Positions 1 to 7,405 of a DNA stretch of 64,000 nucleotides are shown in pieces (position 1 is the first letter of the stretch; each line of letters starts with the position of its first letter). The stretch lies in assembly GCA_037439425.1 (NCBI GenBank), contig JBBIWA010000007.1, positions 73,729-137,728 on the forward strand, in the 5' to 3' direction. The notes under the pieces were generated by a model, which was given only the letters and a program-made list of their open reading frames with translations, was not told the DNA's origin and searched no databases. Both the position numbers and the translations under genes were made by a program. Origin of the DNA: JBBIWA01 sp037439425 (GTDB taxonomy: Bacteria > Acidobacteriota > Blastocatellia > RBC074).

Positions 1-646
1 GGTTGACTATCGAGTTGAGAATCTTTCCTGTGAATTCATCCTGGCGCATCTCTTCGATCAAGGGTGTTTCGACCAATCCTGGACAGACAACGTTGACTCT
101 GATGTTATCCCGCGCGTGCTCTCGCGCCAGTGTTTTGGAGAAGGCAATGATGGCAGCTTTCGACCCTGCGTAGATGGCTTCGCCGAATGAACCGACACGC
201 GCTGCATCTGAGCTGAGGTTGACGATGCTACTTTGTTTTCGCTCGGCCAGGTATGGCAGCACAGCGTGACAGGTGTGGATCACCCCGCGGAAGTTGATCG
301 AGATAATTTGCTCCCACAGCTCCGGCGTCGTTTTGACAAATGGCATCAGTTTATCCCAGCCAGCATTATTGACCAGCACATCAATCTTACCAAACAGACG
401 CACTGCCTCTTCACACAGGTTTTGAGCATCTTCAAACTGCGTCACATCGGTGCGCACGGCTACCACGCGCCGCCCCGTAGCTTCGCTAATCTCAAGAGCT
501 GTGGCTTGAGCTTCTTCCAGGCGGAAGTCGCCGATCACCACATCAGCGCCAGCTTGGGCAAATGTTTGCACAATAGCTTTCCCGATTCCTCGCGCTCCGC
601 CAGTAACAATCACCGACCTGTCAGTAACATCAATTAAGTTGCTCAT
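1..646 (-). CDS. Short-chain dehydrogenase/reductase, BadH-like (C-terminus outside window)
   Basis: NAD(P)-dependent SDR oxidoreductase. Translating the minus strand from the ATG at 646 gives the Rossmann motif TGGARGIG near residue 15, the NNAG motif, a catalytic Ser in NLSSDAARVGS and YAGSKAA for the YxxxK pair. The signature SSDAARVGSFGEA and the NNAGWDKLMPF region resemble 2-hydroxycyclohexanecarboxyl-CoA dehydrogenase (BadH) more than generic FabG, so a role in ring or acyl-CoA oxidation is plausible but unproven. About 215 residues are visible and roughly 40 C-terminal residues lie beyond position 1. It sits 36 bp downstream of the amidohydrolase gene on the same strand, so the two are probably co-transcribed. 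Confidence 0.85.
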   Translation of the reverse strand, partial: MSNLIDVTDRSVIVTGGARGIGKAIVQTFAQAGADVVIGDFRLEEAQATALEISEATGRRVVAVRTDVTQFEDAQNLCEEAVRLFGKIDVLVNNAGWDKLMPFVKTTPELWEQIISINFRGVIHTCHAVLPYLAERKQSSIVNLSSDAARVGSFGEAIYAGSKAAIIAFSKTLAREHARDNIRVNVVCPGLVETPLIEEMRQDEFTGKILNSIVN

Positions 647-682
647 ACTCGGACCTCAGGCTTTAAGTCTGACTGTCTCTAC

Positions 683-1534
683 TCACAGTTTGAACAATTC
701 GATGGCGTTCTCGCGCAGCAGCTTGCGCTTGACCTCTTCTTTCAGCTCCAAGTCATCTATCTGGCGCAGGCTTTCTTTCCAGGGCAGACCATTCGTTCCC
801 CAGATGCAGCGATCACGCCCCAGGCGGCTGTTGAGGAATTGGATAATTGAGGGTGAAAGGTACTTGGGCATCCAGGCATCCACGCCGAACCATATGTTCT
901 CCCACTTGTAGCAAACCGAGATTAACTCATCCACCCACGGCCAACCTGTATGTGCGCCGACGATCTTCAGATCGGGAAAATCGCAAGCGATGCGGTCAAG
1001 CTGTATTGGGCGCCCGCAGTCGCTCGGCATGGCTTCAAGCACGTGGCCAACCTGCATGGAGACGGGAACGCCTAGCTCCACGCACTTGGCGTAAAGCGGA
1101 TACATCTTCGCGTCATTGAGTGGAATATCGAAGCCGTAGATATGCACATAGACACCTTTGAAGCCGTACTTGCGGACCGCTAACTCGATTTCTGCCAGGC
1201 TCTCCTTAATGCGAAACGGGTTGTAACCTGCCAGCCCGACGAAGCGGTCGGGATACTTTTGGGTGTATTGCAAGACATCTTCAAGCTGCGTGTCCATGTA
1301 CATCCACTTGCGCCAGTAAGACCACATCTTGCACTGTGTGATGAAGACCTTCTCTACGCCCGCCTCATCCATCTGGCATAACATCTCTTCGATGGAAACG
1401 AAGCGAGGTAATCCACCGATAGCGCGCTCCATACGACAAATGAGTTCGCCTTCCTTAGCGCGATCCCACTTCTCCATAAACTCGCGCGTGGCGACGTAGT
1501 ACATGAAATCGATAGCTTTGATCCTTTCTGTCAT
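683..1534 (-). CDS. Amidohydrolase family 2 protein (TIM-barrel metal-dependent hydrolase)
   Basis: 283-residue protein of the amidohydrolase-2 (PF04909) type, which includes hydrolases and decarboxylases acting on ring carboxylates. Seen: an early IDFMYYV segment, a long alpha/beta barrel, the conserved VGAHTGWPWVDE strand and a C-terminal IWGTNGLPW segment that takes the place of the usual GSDWP motif. The start at 1534 (ATG) is chosen over an upstream TTG because a GGGAG Shine-Dalgarno lies about 8 nt before it and homology begins there. Directly upstream of the BadH-like SDR, which suggests a small catabolic operon. The substrate cannot be read from sequence. Confidence 0.75.
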   Translation of the reverse strand: MTERIKAIDFMYYVATREFMEKWDRAKEGELICRMERAIGGLPRFVSIEEMLCQMDEAGVEKVFITQCKMWSYWRKWMYMDTQLEDVLQYTQKYPDRFVGLAGYNPFRIKESLAEIELAVRKYGFKGVYVHIYGFDIPLNDAKMYPLYAKCVELGVPVSMQVGHVLEAMPSDCGRPIQLDRIACDFPDLKIVGAHTGWPWVDELISVCYKWENIWFGVDAWMPKYLSPSIIQFLNSRLGRDRCIWGTNGLPWKESLRQIDDLELKEEVKRKLLRENAIELFKL

Positions 1535-1581
1535 AACTGTGTCTCCCTGATATTCGCGCTTCGTCAGCCGATTCGGTCTCT

Positions 1582-1983
1582 TTAAGCTACAAGGTGGCAA
1601 TCCACTACGGCGATATCGTGCGAGCGCAGGTCCGCATCACGAATGGCTGAGGTTAAGGCAGCTTGGTAGACTATATGCTGTCCATCGGCGAACTGACTCA
1701 GGAATTTTACGATAGTCTCCCATGAGGTAGGATGTGTGATTGAGGATATAAGCGCTCGCACTTTACCGCCGTTTGGTTTGATCGCTGCCAGCTTCTGGCT
1801 GGGCGGACGATCAATCTCTTCCCAGGCGAGTGTGATGAAGCGACCGGGACGAACTTTGATCGGCGTGCCGTTTGCTTCGCACCCGCTAAGCCAACTCTTT
1901 ATCTGATCTTTGGCTTCGGACATAAGCTTCTTGCTAAAGGTCTTCGCTTTGAACTGCCTTTTTTTGCTCTCTCTCTTTAGCAT
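1582..1983 (-). CDS. Hypothetical protein, 133 aa
   Basis: Not recognised. Basic N-terminus (KRESKKRQFKAKTFSKK), then a soluble-looking segment with the words WEEIDRPPSQKLAAIKP and THPTSWETIVKFLSQFADG. No signal peptide or membrane helix. ATG at 1983 has GGAG immediately upstream (short spacing); an internal Met 21 codons in is an alternative. It lies between the Rrf2 regulator and the amidohydrolase on the same strand, about 50 bp before the latter. It could be a real small gene of that operon or a fortuitous ORF. Confidence 0.4.
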   Translation of the reverse strand: MLKRESKKRQFKAKTFSKKLMSEAKDQIKSWLSGCEANGTPIKVRPGRFITLAWEEIDRPPSQKLAAIKPNGGKVRALISSITHPTSWETIVKFLSQFADGQHIVYQAALTSAIRDADLRSHDIAVVDCHLVA

Positions 1984-2025
1984 CGCTCCACTCTGTCACA
2001 GGCCCACTAGAGGCAGTTGTTACGT

Positions 2026-2472
2026 TCAAGTTAGCTGGGTCTCAGAGCCGCTCAATAGTGAACGGGTAGTGAGAGAGGCGGCCAGTTGTGAAATCGTCTT
2101 GCTTTGCAACAATCCCACCAGCTCTTGACGCACCTTCTGCCAGTCTTCGTGCAGCGGGCAGGCAACTTCCGGAGTGCACACGCCATGCCCTAGAATGCAG
2201 CTATCCAGGTCCGGGTCCGGCTCCAGGAGCTGAAACACTTCCCACAGCGTGATCGTCTGCGGCGGGCGAGCCAGCTCGTAGCCGCCATGAATCCCTTTGG
2301 AAGAGCGAATGAAACGGTGCCGCCGCAGCTCTCCCAGCAGTTTGCTCAGGTAGAGCGGGGGGATATGTTCAGCCTCGGCAATCTCGCGCAGGCCGCACGC
2401 TCGGCCATTAGCATGGTTGGCCAGGTAAGCCAAAGCACGAATCCCGTATCCGGTAGCTTTCGAGAAAATCAT
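2026..2472 (-). CDS. Rrf2 family transcriptional regulator with Fe-S type cysteines
   Basis: 148-residue winged-helix repressor of the Rrf2 family (IscR/NsrR group). MIFSKATGYGIRALAYLA is the typical N-terminus, followed by LYLSKLLGELRRHRFIRSSKGIHGGYELAR, the recognition helix and wing. Cys92, Cys99 and Cys105 (CX6CX5C) match the cluster-binding triad of IscR/NsrR, so sensing of Fe-S status, NO or redox is likely. The longer frame starts with TTG at 2508; the ATG at 2472 is preferred because family homology begins exactly there. Next to redox genes (cytochrome c, TlpA, DsrE), which it may regulate; no operator can be assigned with confidence. Confidence 0.85.
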   Translation of the reverse strand: MIFSKATGYGIRALAYLANHANGRACGLREIAEAEHIPPLYLSKLLGELRRHRFIRSSKGIHGGYELARPPQTITLWEVFQLLEPDPDLDSCILGHGVCTPEVACPLHEDWQKVRQELVGLLQSKTISQLAASLTTRSLLSGSETQLT

Positions 2473-2903
2473 CTCCGCGGTAGCTCCACCAACAGACCCT
2501 TTTGTCAACTACTAATATTCACCTTGTACGCCCGGCTCGACAATAATGCGAACAGATCATTTTTCTGATGAAAGTGATCAGGTCTGGTCTCGCAAGGAGA
2601 GGGCGCTAGCTGATAGGACTGTAAGTGTTATCCCGGCAATGAAGAGGTGAAAGTTGGCAGGTTAGGGTTAAGCGCAGGAGCTACAGGCAGTAGATGGCGA
2701 AATGATCATCGGGCGCTGCCTACCGTGAGTAGCTCTTTGTCCTCTCTCCATCTTCCTCTCTCCATGAAGCTGCATCATGTACCTTCCCCGTGACCGATGC
2801 ACAGCAAAACAAGGGAGAAGGGATAAAGGGCAAGGAGTGGCATTCCCAAGTTAATTTCGCCATCTACTGACAATTGAGTAGGTCGCGGAATTTTCAGACC
2901 CCT
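2473..2903. other. Intergenic region upstream of the Rrf2 gene
   Basis: About 430 bp with no credible gene. On the minus strand a TTGACA hexamer lies about 30 nt before the Rrf2 start (near 2503-2508), a possible -35 box, but no good -10 follows. The rest is without recognisable structure. It separates the convergent end of the DUF3179 gene from the Rrf2 promoter. Confidence 0.4.
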
Positions 2904-4031
2904 CTACTTGGAGCGATAAATGATCGTTTGCGGTTTGAAGGCCAGCCAGGCGAAAGCAAATTCGTTCCCGTGCACAATTGGAGTCAGTCTCTTCCCCTTG
3001 AGCGCGCCTTCAATGGCTTGACCGGTAACATCCCACGTGCTGGTAGTCTCTTCATCCACGAACTTGCCATTGACGAACTTGAAGCTCAATTTCCGGCCCT
3101 CTATTCGTGGGTCAAAAACACCAACGCTACCGGCTTGACGTGATGAAGCAATCTCGGCTTGATCAAGGGCTGAAACTGCTCCGGGACCATGAAAGATGAC
3201 GATGGGCTGCCCGCCGACCTCATTGTGGATGACGCGGCGCTTTCGGGTCTCAGAATAAGGATAGGCTTTATCCACCTGATTGAGGCTGACCGTGATAAGC
3301 TTCTCCATGGGGGCTACCCGTCCATCGAGTTTGCCTTGGTAGAGGAAGGGGCGCTGGAAGATATCATCATAGCCAACGTAAGGGTTGCGCCCGTAATCTC
3401 GCTTGTAGCCGGTTTCGCGCGACAGCACCTGGCCCCGCTCATAAGCCGAGGAGAATTGCTCGAAGGAGATAATCTGGGCTGGCAGTGGGACGAGTTTCGT
3501 TCCAGTCAACTCGCCCACGATCGCTTCGCCTGTGAGCTGTTGCCAGAGACTTTCGGTCTCGCGGTCATACATCACCATATCTGAATTGCGCAGCATGCCT
3601 GAGACACCGAAGGTATATTCACGCCCCGCTACTGTGCGGTCAAAAGCGACGGCACTGTAGCAGAGCGGACAGAAGGTCACTGCTACCGCCTGCCCGCCAA
3701 TACGATCATTCACAATCTCGTGCCAGATCAAAATCTGGAGAGGATAGGCGCGTGCTTCACCGTTGACGAGGAGCGAAATTACTGGCTCTTGTGGCTTGAG
3801 CCAGCGTCTGGCTTCATCCGGTGAGACGAAGCGCGGTTGGTCAATGGCCGGAATGCCGTCTTTGCCCGGACCGCCCGACTTCAGTTCAGACAGTTCGATC
3901 GCGCGTTTGCTGGTATTGGTCTTCCAGCCACTCAAACCCTGTGGGGCGCTACTGCAAGGGAGCGTAGCCGGAAGAGCCAGAGCGACAAGCAGACAGAAGG
4001 GTAGCAGCAGACTAAGTAGCTTACCTCTCAT
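2904..4031 (-). CDS. DUF3179 domain-containing exported protein
   Basis: 375-residue DUF3179 protein. Signal peptide at residues 1-25 ending in ATLPCSSAP, with a Cys that might be a lipobox-like site. The family core is clear: WHEIVNDRIGG, VTFCPLCYSAVAFDR with a conserved CPLC pair, YTFGVSGMLRNSDMVMYDRET and SLWQQLTGEAIVG. Function is unknown; the CxxC and conserved His/Met suggest metal or redox chemistry outside the cytoplasm (inference). SD GGAGGAG lies about 9 nt before the ATG. Last gene of the minus-strand run that contains cytochrome c, TlpA and DsrE genes, 140 bp after the anti-sigma gene. Confidence 0.85.
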   Translation of the reverse strand: MRGKLLSLLLPFCLLVALALPATLPCSSAPQGLSGWKTNTSKRAIELSELKSGGPGKDGIPAIDQPRFVSPDEARRWLKPQEPVISLLVNGEARAYPLQILIWHEIVNDRIGGQAVAVTFCPLCYSAVAFDRTVAGREYTFGVSGMLRNSDMVMYDRETESLWQQLTGEAIVGELTGTKLVPLPAQIISFEQFSSAYERGQVLSRETGYKRDYGRNPYVGYDDIFQRPFLYQGKLDGRVAPMEKLITVSLNQVDKAYPYSETRKRRVIHNEVGGQPIVIFHGPGAVSALDQAEIASSRQAGSVGVFDPRIEGRKLSFKFVNGKFVDEETTSTWDVTGQAIEGALKGKRLTPIVHGNEFAFAWLAFKPQTIIYRSK

Positions 4032-4171
4032 TTTCTTTCTCCTCCTCTCGGGGAGGAGCCACTCGTTCCGCTAGCAAGTCGGCGCTAGCGCTTGGATTGA
4101 GGGCCCACACCCTGTGACTGGCCCGGGTTCATAGGGTTCAGGTTGACTCGTTTCCAGCTCAGCCCGGATGG

Positions 4172-4945
4172 TTAATCTCCTCCTGGCAGTTGAGCGACGA
4201 GAGCATTGATGATGGCGAGCGCTTGTTGCTCGTCAAGCAATGAAACCACCAGCAGATCCACGCCTGAGCGAGAGGCGGCAGAGACAAGGTAGCGATCCTG
4301 GCGCAGTACGGTGAGCTGCTCGGCGCTCAACTGGGCAGAATGTGGCCCTAAGAATAATGACAGTGGTTGCTTGGTGGGGTGGTAGTAAACCACATGCAAA
4401 AATTTGATCCCGTTGAGTTCGCAGATACGCCCCCGCGGGGCGCTGTAACTGAAGGCCGATAGGTCTGGTATCTTCCCGATTCGGCCATATCTGGTAGCAA
4501 GCTGATCCAGCTCCTCGGGATTGGTGATAGCCTGACTCATCGCTTCAACCGAGCAATGCATCGCGTGATCGGAGACTGATGCTGCATAGACTGACTCGCG
4601 CTGGCCCGGCATCCACAGGCCGCGCAGCAAAAGCAGCACTATAATAATGGCTGCTACTGCTGTGGCAGTCAGGCGCCGCCAGGTGAGCTGTGTTAGCTTG
4701 GGCCTCTTGGTGACGACCGGCTGGTGCTGGAGCGCGGCCAGGATCCTGGTGCGCAGCTGGCTGCTGTTAGGCTTGTCGGCGCAGGTGGCTTGCTTGAGCA
4801 GTTGGTCTTGTACCAGCAGCGCCTCGAGCAGACGCCGGCAAGCAGTACAAGACTCCAGATGCTGTTGCACTTCGAGCGTGCTGCGCGCATCCAGCTCGTC
4901 GTCCATAAACAACTGGATTAGTTCTTTGACTTGATAGCAGTTCAT
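4172..4945 (-). CDS. Membrane anti-sigma factor with zf-HC2 zinc finger
   Basis: Predicted single-span anti-sigma factor for the ECF sigma encoded just upstream. An N-terminal zf-HC2 motif uses His29, Cys33 and Cys36 (HLESCTACR), and a transmembrane helix spans about residues 92-110 (TATAVAAIIIVLLLL). The periplasmic C-terminal domain of about 150 residues contains further Cys residues (HAMHCSVEA, GRICELNG) that could sense redox or a ligand. I place the start at the ATG at 4945 (MNCYQ), the usual family start, with AGGG 8 nt upstream. An earlier ATG at 4978 would overlap the sigma stop codon and add 11 residues. Confidence 0.82.
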   Translation of the reverse strand: MNCYQVKELIQLFMDDELDARSTLEVQQHLESCTACRRLLEALLVQDQLLKQATCADKPNSSQLRTRILAALQHQPVVTKRPKLTQLTWRRLTATAVAAIIIVLLLLRGLWMPGQRESVYAASVSDHAMHCSVEAMSQAITNPEELDQLATRYGRIGKIPDLSAFSYSAPRGRICELNGIKFLHVVYYHPTKQPLSLFLGPHSAQLSAEQLTVLRQDRYLVSAASRSGVDLLVVSLLDEQQALAIINALVAQLPGGD

Positions 4946-4967
4946 ATTTATCGGCCCTGTGTTTGAT

Positions 4968-5519
4968 TCATCTTCCATCCGCCATCCGTGCGCCTGCTCG
5001 GTTAGTCATCAGGAGTGCGCGCAACTCGCGCCGCGCGCGATGCAGCCGCGACATGACCGTGCCAATCGGCACCTCGAGGATTTCGGCTGCTTCGCGGTAA
5101 GAGAGCTCTTCAACTACTACCAACCAGAGCACCGCGCGATGCTCTGGGGATAAAAAGTTTGTGGCAGCCAGCACCTGGCTGCTTTCGATCTTTTTAAGCG
5201 GATCGAAAGCTACCACATTGCTCAGTTGTGCTTGTTTATCCTCTTCCTCCAGCAGGGGGATTTCGGGATGCTTCTCTCGATTGCTTCGCTTACTGTTGAT
5301 CACATTGAACATGATGCGGAACAACCAGGCGCGGCAGTTAGAGCCGGTCTCAAATGAATCGAAGTGTTTCCAGGCTCGCAGATATGTCTCTTGCACGACG
5401 TCTTCGGCCTCCACTGGAGTTGGCGCTACTCGCTTGGCAGTCCTGAGCAACACGTCGAGATGGGCCAGCGCTTCGCGCTCAAAGACCTGTCGCTGTAATT
5501 CTAGCTTCCTTGGATTCAT
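4968..5519 (-). CDS. RNA polymerase ECF sigma factor
   Basis: 183-residue sigma-70 family ECF factor. Region 2 is visible as VEAEDVVQETYLRAWKHFDSF ... CRAWLFRIMFNVI and region 4 as LSYREAAEILEVPIGTVMSRLHRARRELR. The start at 5519 (MNPRKLEL) is preferred: GGAG 9 nt upstream, and the 49 extra residues of the longer frame look non-coding. Followed after 22 bp by its zf-HC2 anti-sigma gene, so the pair is a standard regulatory module. Its likely targets include the surrounding exported redox genes (inference from position only). Confidence 0.88.
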   Translation of the reverse strand: MNPRKLELQRQVFEREALAHLDVLLRTAKRVAPTPVEAEDVVQETYLRAWKHFDSFETGSNCRAWLFRIMFNVINSKRSNREKHPEIPLLEEEDKQAQLSNVVAFDPLKKIESSQVLAATNFLSPEHRAVLWLVVVEELSYREAAEILEVPIGTVMSRLHRARRELRALLMTNRAGARMADGR

Positions 5520-5712
5520 CTTCTTAGCTCCGGGCGCTGGCTTCTCACCTCTGCCAGGTAAAACTGTTGCTAGGCTGGGCTTATTCCACAGCGGTAATAA
5601 AATTTTGCTGCGTTCCAGTGTTGGGCACTTGGGGTGGGCGCACCTGGGACGGGGCTTGCCCAACAAGCCACCGCATCACTAGTGGTCAAGCGCCCTCCCG
5701 GTGCGCCATAAC

Positions 5713-6099
5713 TCATTTCTTCCTTCCAAAAGCGCGCACCTGAGCGACCAGTGCGGCGATCTCCTCGGCTGAGAGCCGGTCTTTCCAGGCCGGCATGAAT
5801 TTCCCTTTGCCGTTAGTGATCGCTTCATTGATTTGTTTGTCAGTACGCGATTGTTGCCATCGAGTCTGTGTGAAATCGGGCGCTCCTTTCTCCTTCCCAA
5901 AATCGGTTCCGCGCCCATCTTCACCATGACAGATAGCACACTTAGCCTGAAAGATCGCTGCTGCGTCCCGCGGAGCTGCCGCGCCGGAGGCTGCGGCATT
6001 GAAAGAAGCCAGCGATGGATTCAGCAACGCAATTCCCAAATATCCAGTGAGGATTGGGCTGATAGCCCATTTCAAGATACTGATTCTTTCCCAGTCCAC
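5713..6099 (-). CDS. Monohaem class I cytochrome c
   Basis: 128-residue c-type cytochrome. Haem attachment site CAICH (Cys54, Cys57, His58) after an N-terminal hydrophobic export segment, with an axial Met at about residue 102 in GKFMPAWKDRLS and the usual C-terminal helix EEIAALVAQVRAF. It acts in the periplasm as an electron carrier. I choose the GTG at 6099 because a strong GGAGGT lies 3 nt upstream; the longer frame from 6141 would place that SD inside the gene. The leader CCCTACATCTTTCTGCGGAG is nearly the same as the tex leader. Lies between the sigma gene and a TlpA gene. Confidence 0.87.
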   Translation of the reverse strand: MDWERISILKWAISPILTGYLGIALLNPSLASFNAAASGAAAPRDAAAIFQAKCAICHGEDGRGTDFGKEKGAPDFTQTRWQQSRTDKQINEAITNGKGKFMPAWKDRLSAEEIAALVAQVRAFGRKK

Positions 6100-6271
6100 A
6101 TTACCTCCGCAGAAAGATGTAGGGCGAAACAGTTGACTCACCCGATTCCCCCAAGAGTACTTTGCTGTAATTGGGATGAACCACCTGCTTTCGCCCCACA
6201 GGCGTAATGGTCTTTATGGCATAGCCTGCCGGGAAGAAGCAGACCTGCCATGACCACAAACCGAGGCCGGC

Positions 6272-6874
6272 TCATAACAGGCGTTTGATTTCCCGTTCCA
6301 GCTCAGCGGGTTGGATCAGTCCTTCGTGACGATAGCGAATCCGCCCTTGCCGATCAACGACTAGGGTGGTTGGAAGCAGGCTGAGGGGGCTGTAAGCCTC
6401 AACCACTTCCGGCGTGGCCATCACTAGCGGATAACTGACCCGATGTTCTTGGGCGAACTTGGCCACATCTGCCGGGTCATACTCATTAAGCGAATCAACG
6501 GCGATGCCAATGAGCTCCAACCCTTGTTTGTGATATTGATCGCGCAGCTCGACCAGCCACGGCGTTTCCATATGGCAGGGTCCGCACCAGGTCGCCCAAA
6601 AGTTGATGACCACAACCTTACCCTGGTAATCACTCAGCTTTACTTCTTTGCCGGCCAGGTTTTTCAAACTGAAATCTGGGGCCAGTGGAGAGTGGGAGCG
6701 CTCCTGGACAAGCAAGGCTTTCACTGCTCTCTCGCTCTCTTCAGGCTGGGGGAGTTTCCCTTCCACCACGATCACAACGGCCATCGCGCCAAGTACAAAC
6801 CATACCAGAGTAAGCATGATCAGGGCTATCCAACCCTCCCAATTATCAAGAGATTGATGTAATGATCTTCTCAT
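6272..6874 (-). CDS. TlpA/ResA-like membrane-anchored thioredoxin
   Basis: 200-residue thiol-disulfide oxidoreductase. One N-terminal membrane anchor (about residues 16-38), then an AhpC/TSA-Redoxin type thioredoxin fold with active site WCGPC (Cys97, Cys100) in VVVINFWATWCGPCHMETP. A cis-Pro segment follows in SLLPTTLVVDRQG. Such proteins reduce apocytochrome cysteines or metal-centre thiols in the periplasm; next to a cytochrome c gene, a role in cytochrome or copper-site maturation fits. Good SD (AAAGG) before the ATG at 6874. Confidence 0.88.
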   Translation of the reverse strand: MRRSLHQSLDNWEGWIALIMLTLVWFVLGAMAVVIVVEGKLPQPEESERAVKALLVQERSHSPLAPDFSLKNLAGKEVKLSDYQGKVVVINFWATWCGPCHMETPWLVELRDQYHKQGLELIGIAVDSLNEYDPADVAKFAQEHRVSYPLVMATPEVVEAYSPLSLLPTTLVVDRQGRIRYRHEGLIQPAELEREIKRLL

Positions 6875-6965
6875 CGGTGACCTTCTTTCTTGAGCCGTTT
6901 CGCGGATGAGTCACGCAGAGGGAGAAGCGGGATCGTTGTAGGCCGCTTCTCTTCCAGACCCATAA

Positions 6966-7322
6966 CTAGAACGTGATTACCTGATAACCCTCTGCTACCA
7001 GTTTTCGGAAGCTGGGGTGATCGTCATACTCGCCGAGCAGAGAAACGCCACAGGCTGTCACTGTCTCTTTAACGCCAAAGGCAGCAGCGCAAAACTTGCA
7101 GGCGCCGCTGATTTGGTCTTTGACCGCCGCAAAGAGGCCGCTCGCTTTATGCTCGGGCCGAGAGAGTTCTCCGATCCATTTCGTCCCGGCACCATCAAAA
7201 ATCAGTTTAACTGGCTCGCCTGCGTCTTTGAACTCCTTGACGGCTTCCAGGGCATTGACGACGCGGCCTAGGGCTTCGTGAGTTTCGGTATCAGCAAGAA
7301 CAACGATAGCAACAGGTTTCAT
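6966..7322 (-). CDS. DsrE family protein
   Basis: 118-residue DsrE/DsrF-like fold protein: VAIVVLADTETHEALGRVVNALEAVKEF at the N-terminus, VKLIFDGAGTKWI in the middle, and conserved cysteines in GACKFCAAAFGVKE and TACGVSL. Family members take part in sulfur transfer or are small soluble regulators; the specific role is unknown. Cytoplasmic (no signal). A strong SD (AAAGGAGGG) precedes the ATG. It sits between the Oar-like receptor (83 bp upstream) and the TlpA gene (91 bp downstream), which ties the run to thiol or sulfur chemistry. Confidence 0.8.
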   Translation of the reverse strand: MKPVAIVVLADTETHEALGRVVNALEAVKEFKDAGEPVKLIFDGAGTKWIGELSRPEHKASGLFAAVKDQISGACKFCAAAFGVKETVTACGVSLLGEYDDHPSFRKLVAEGYQVITF

Positions 7323-7405
7323 GTGGTAGTCCCTCCTTTGGGTGTAATGTGATCAGCGCTGCGCCAGCTTCAGAGTCGTCTGAAGCTAGCGCAGCCTGAT
7401 TCAGG

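Noticed and set aside
233..637. Plus-strand ORF of 134 aa
   Set aside because: Lies fully opposite the SDR gene and shows no protein-like pattern; it is a shadow frame.
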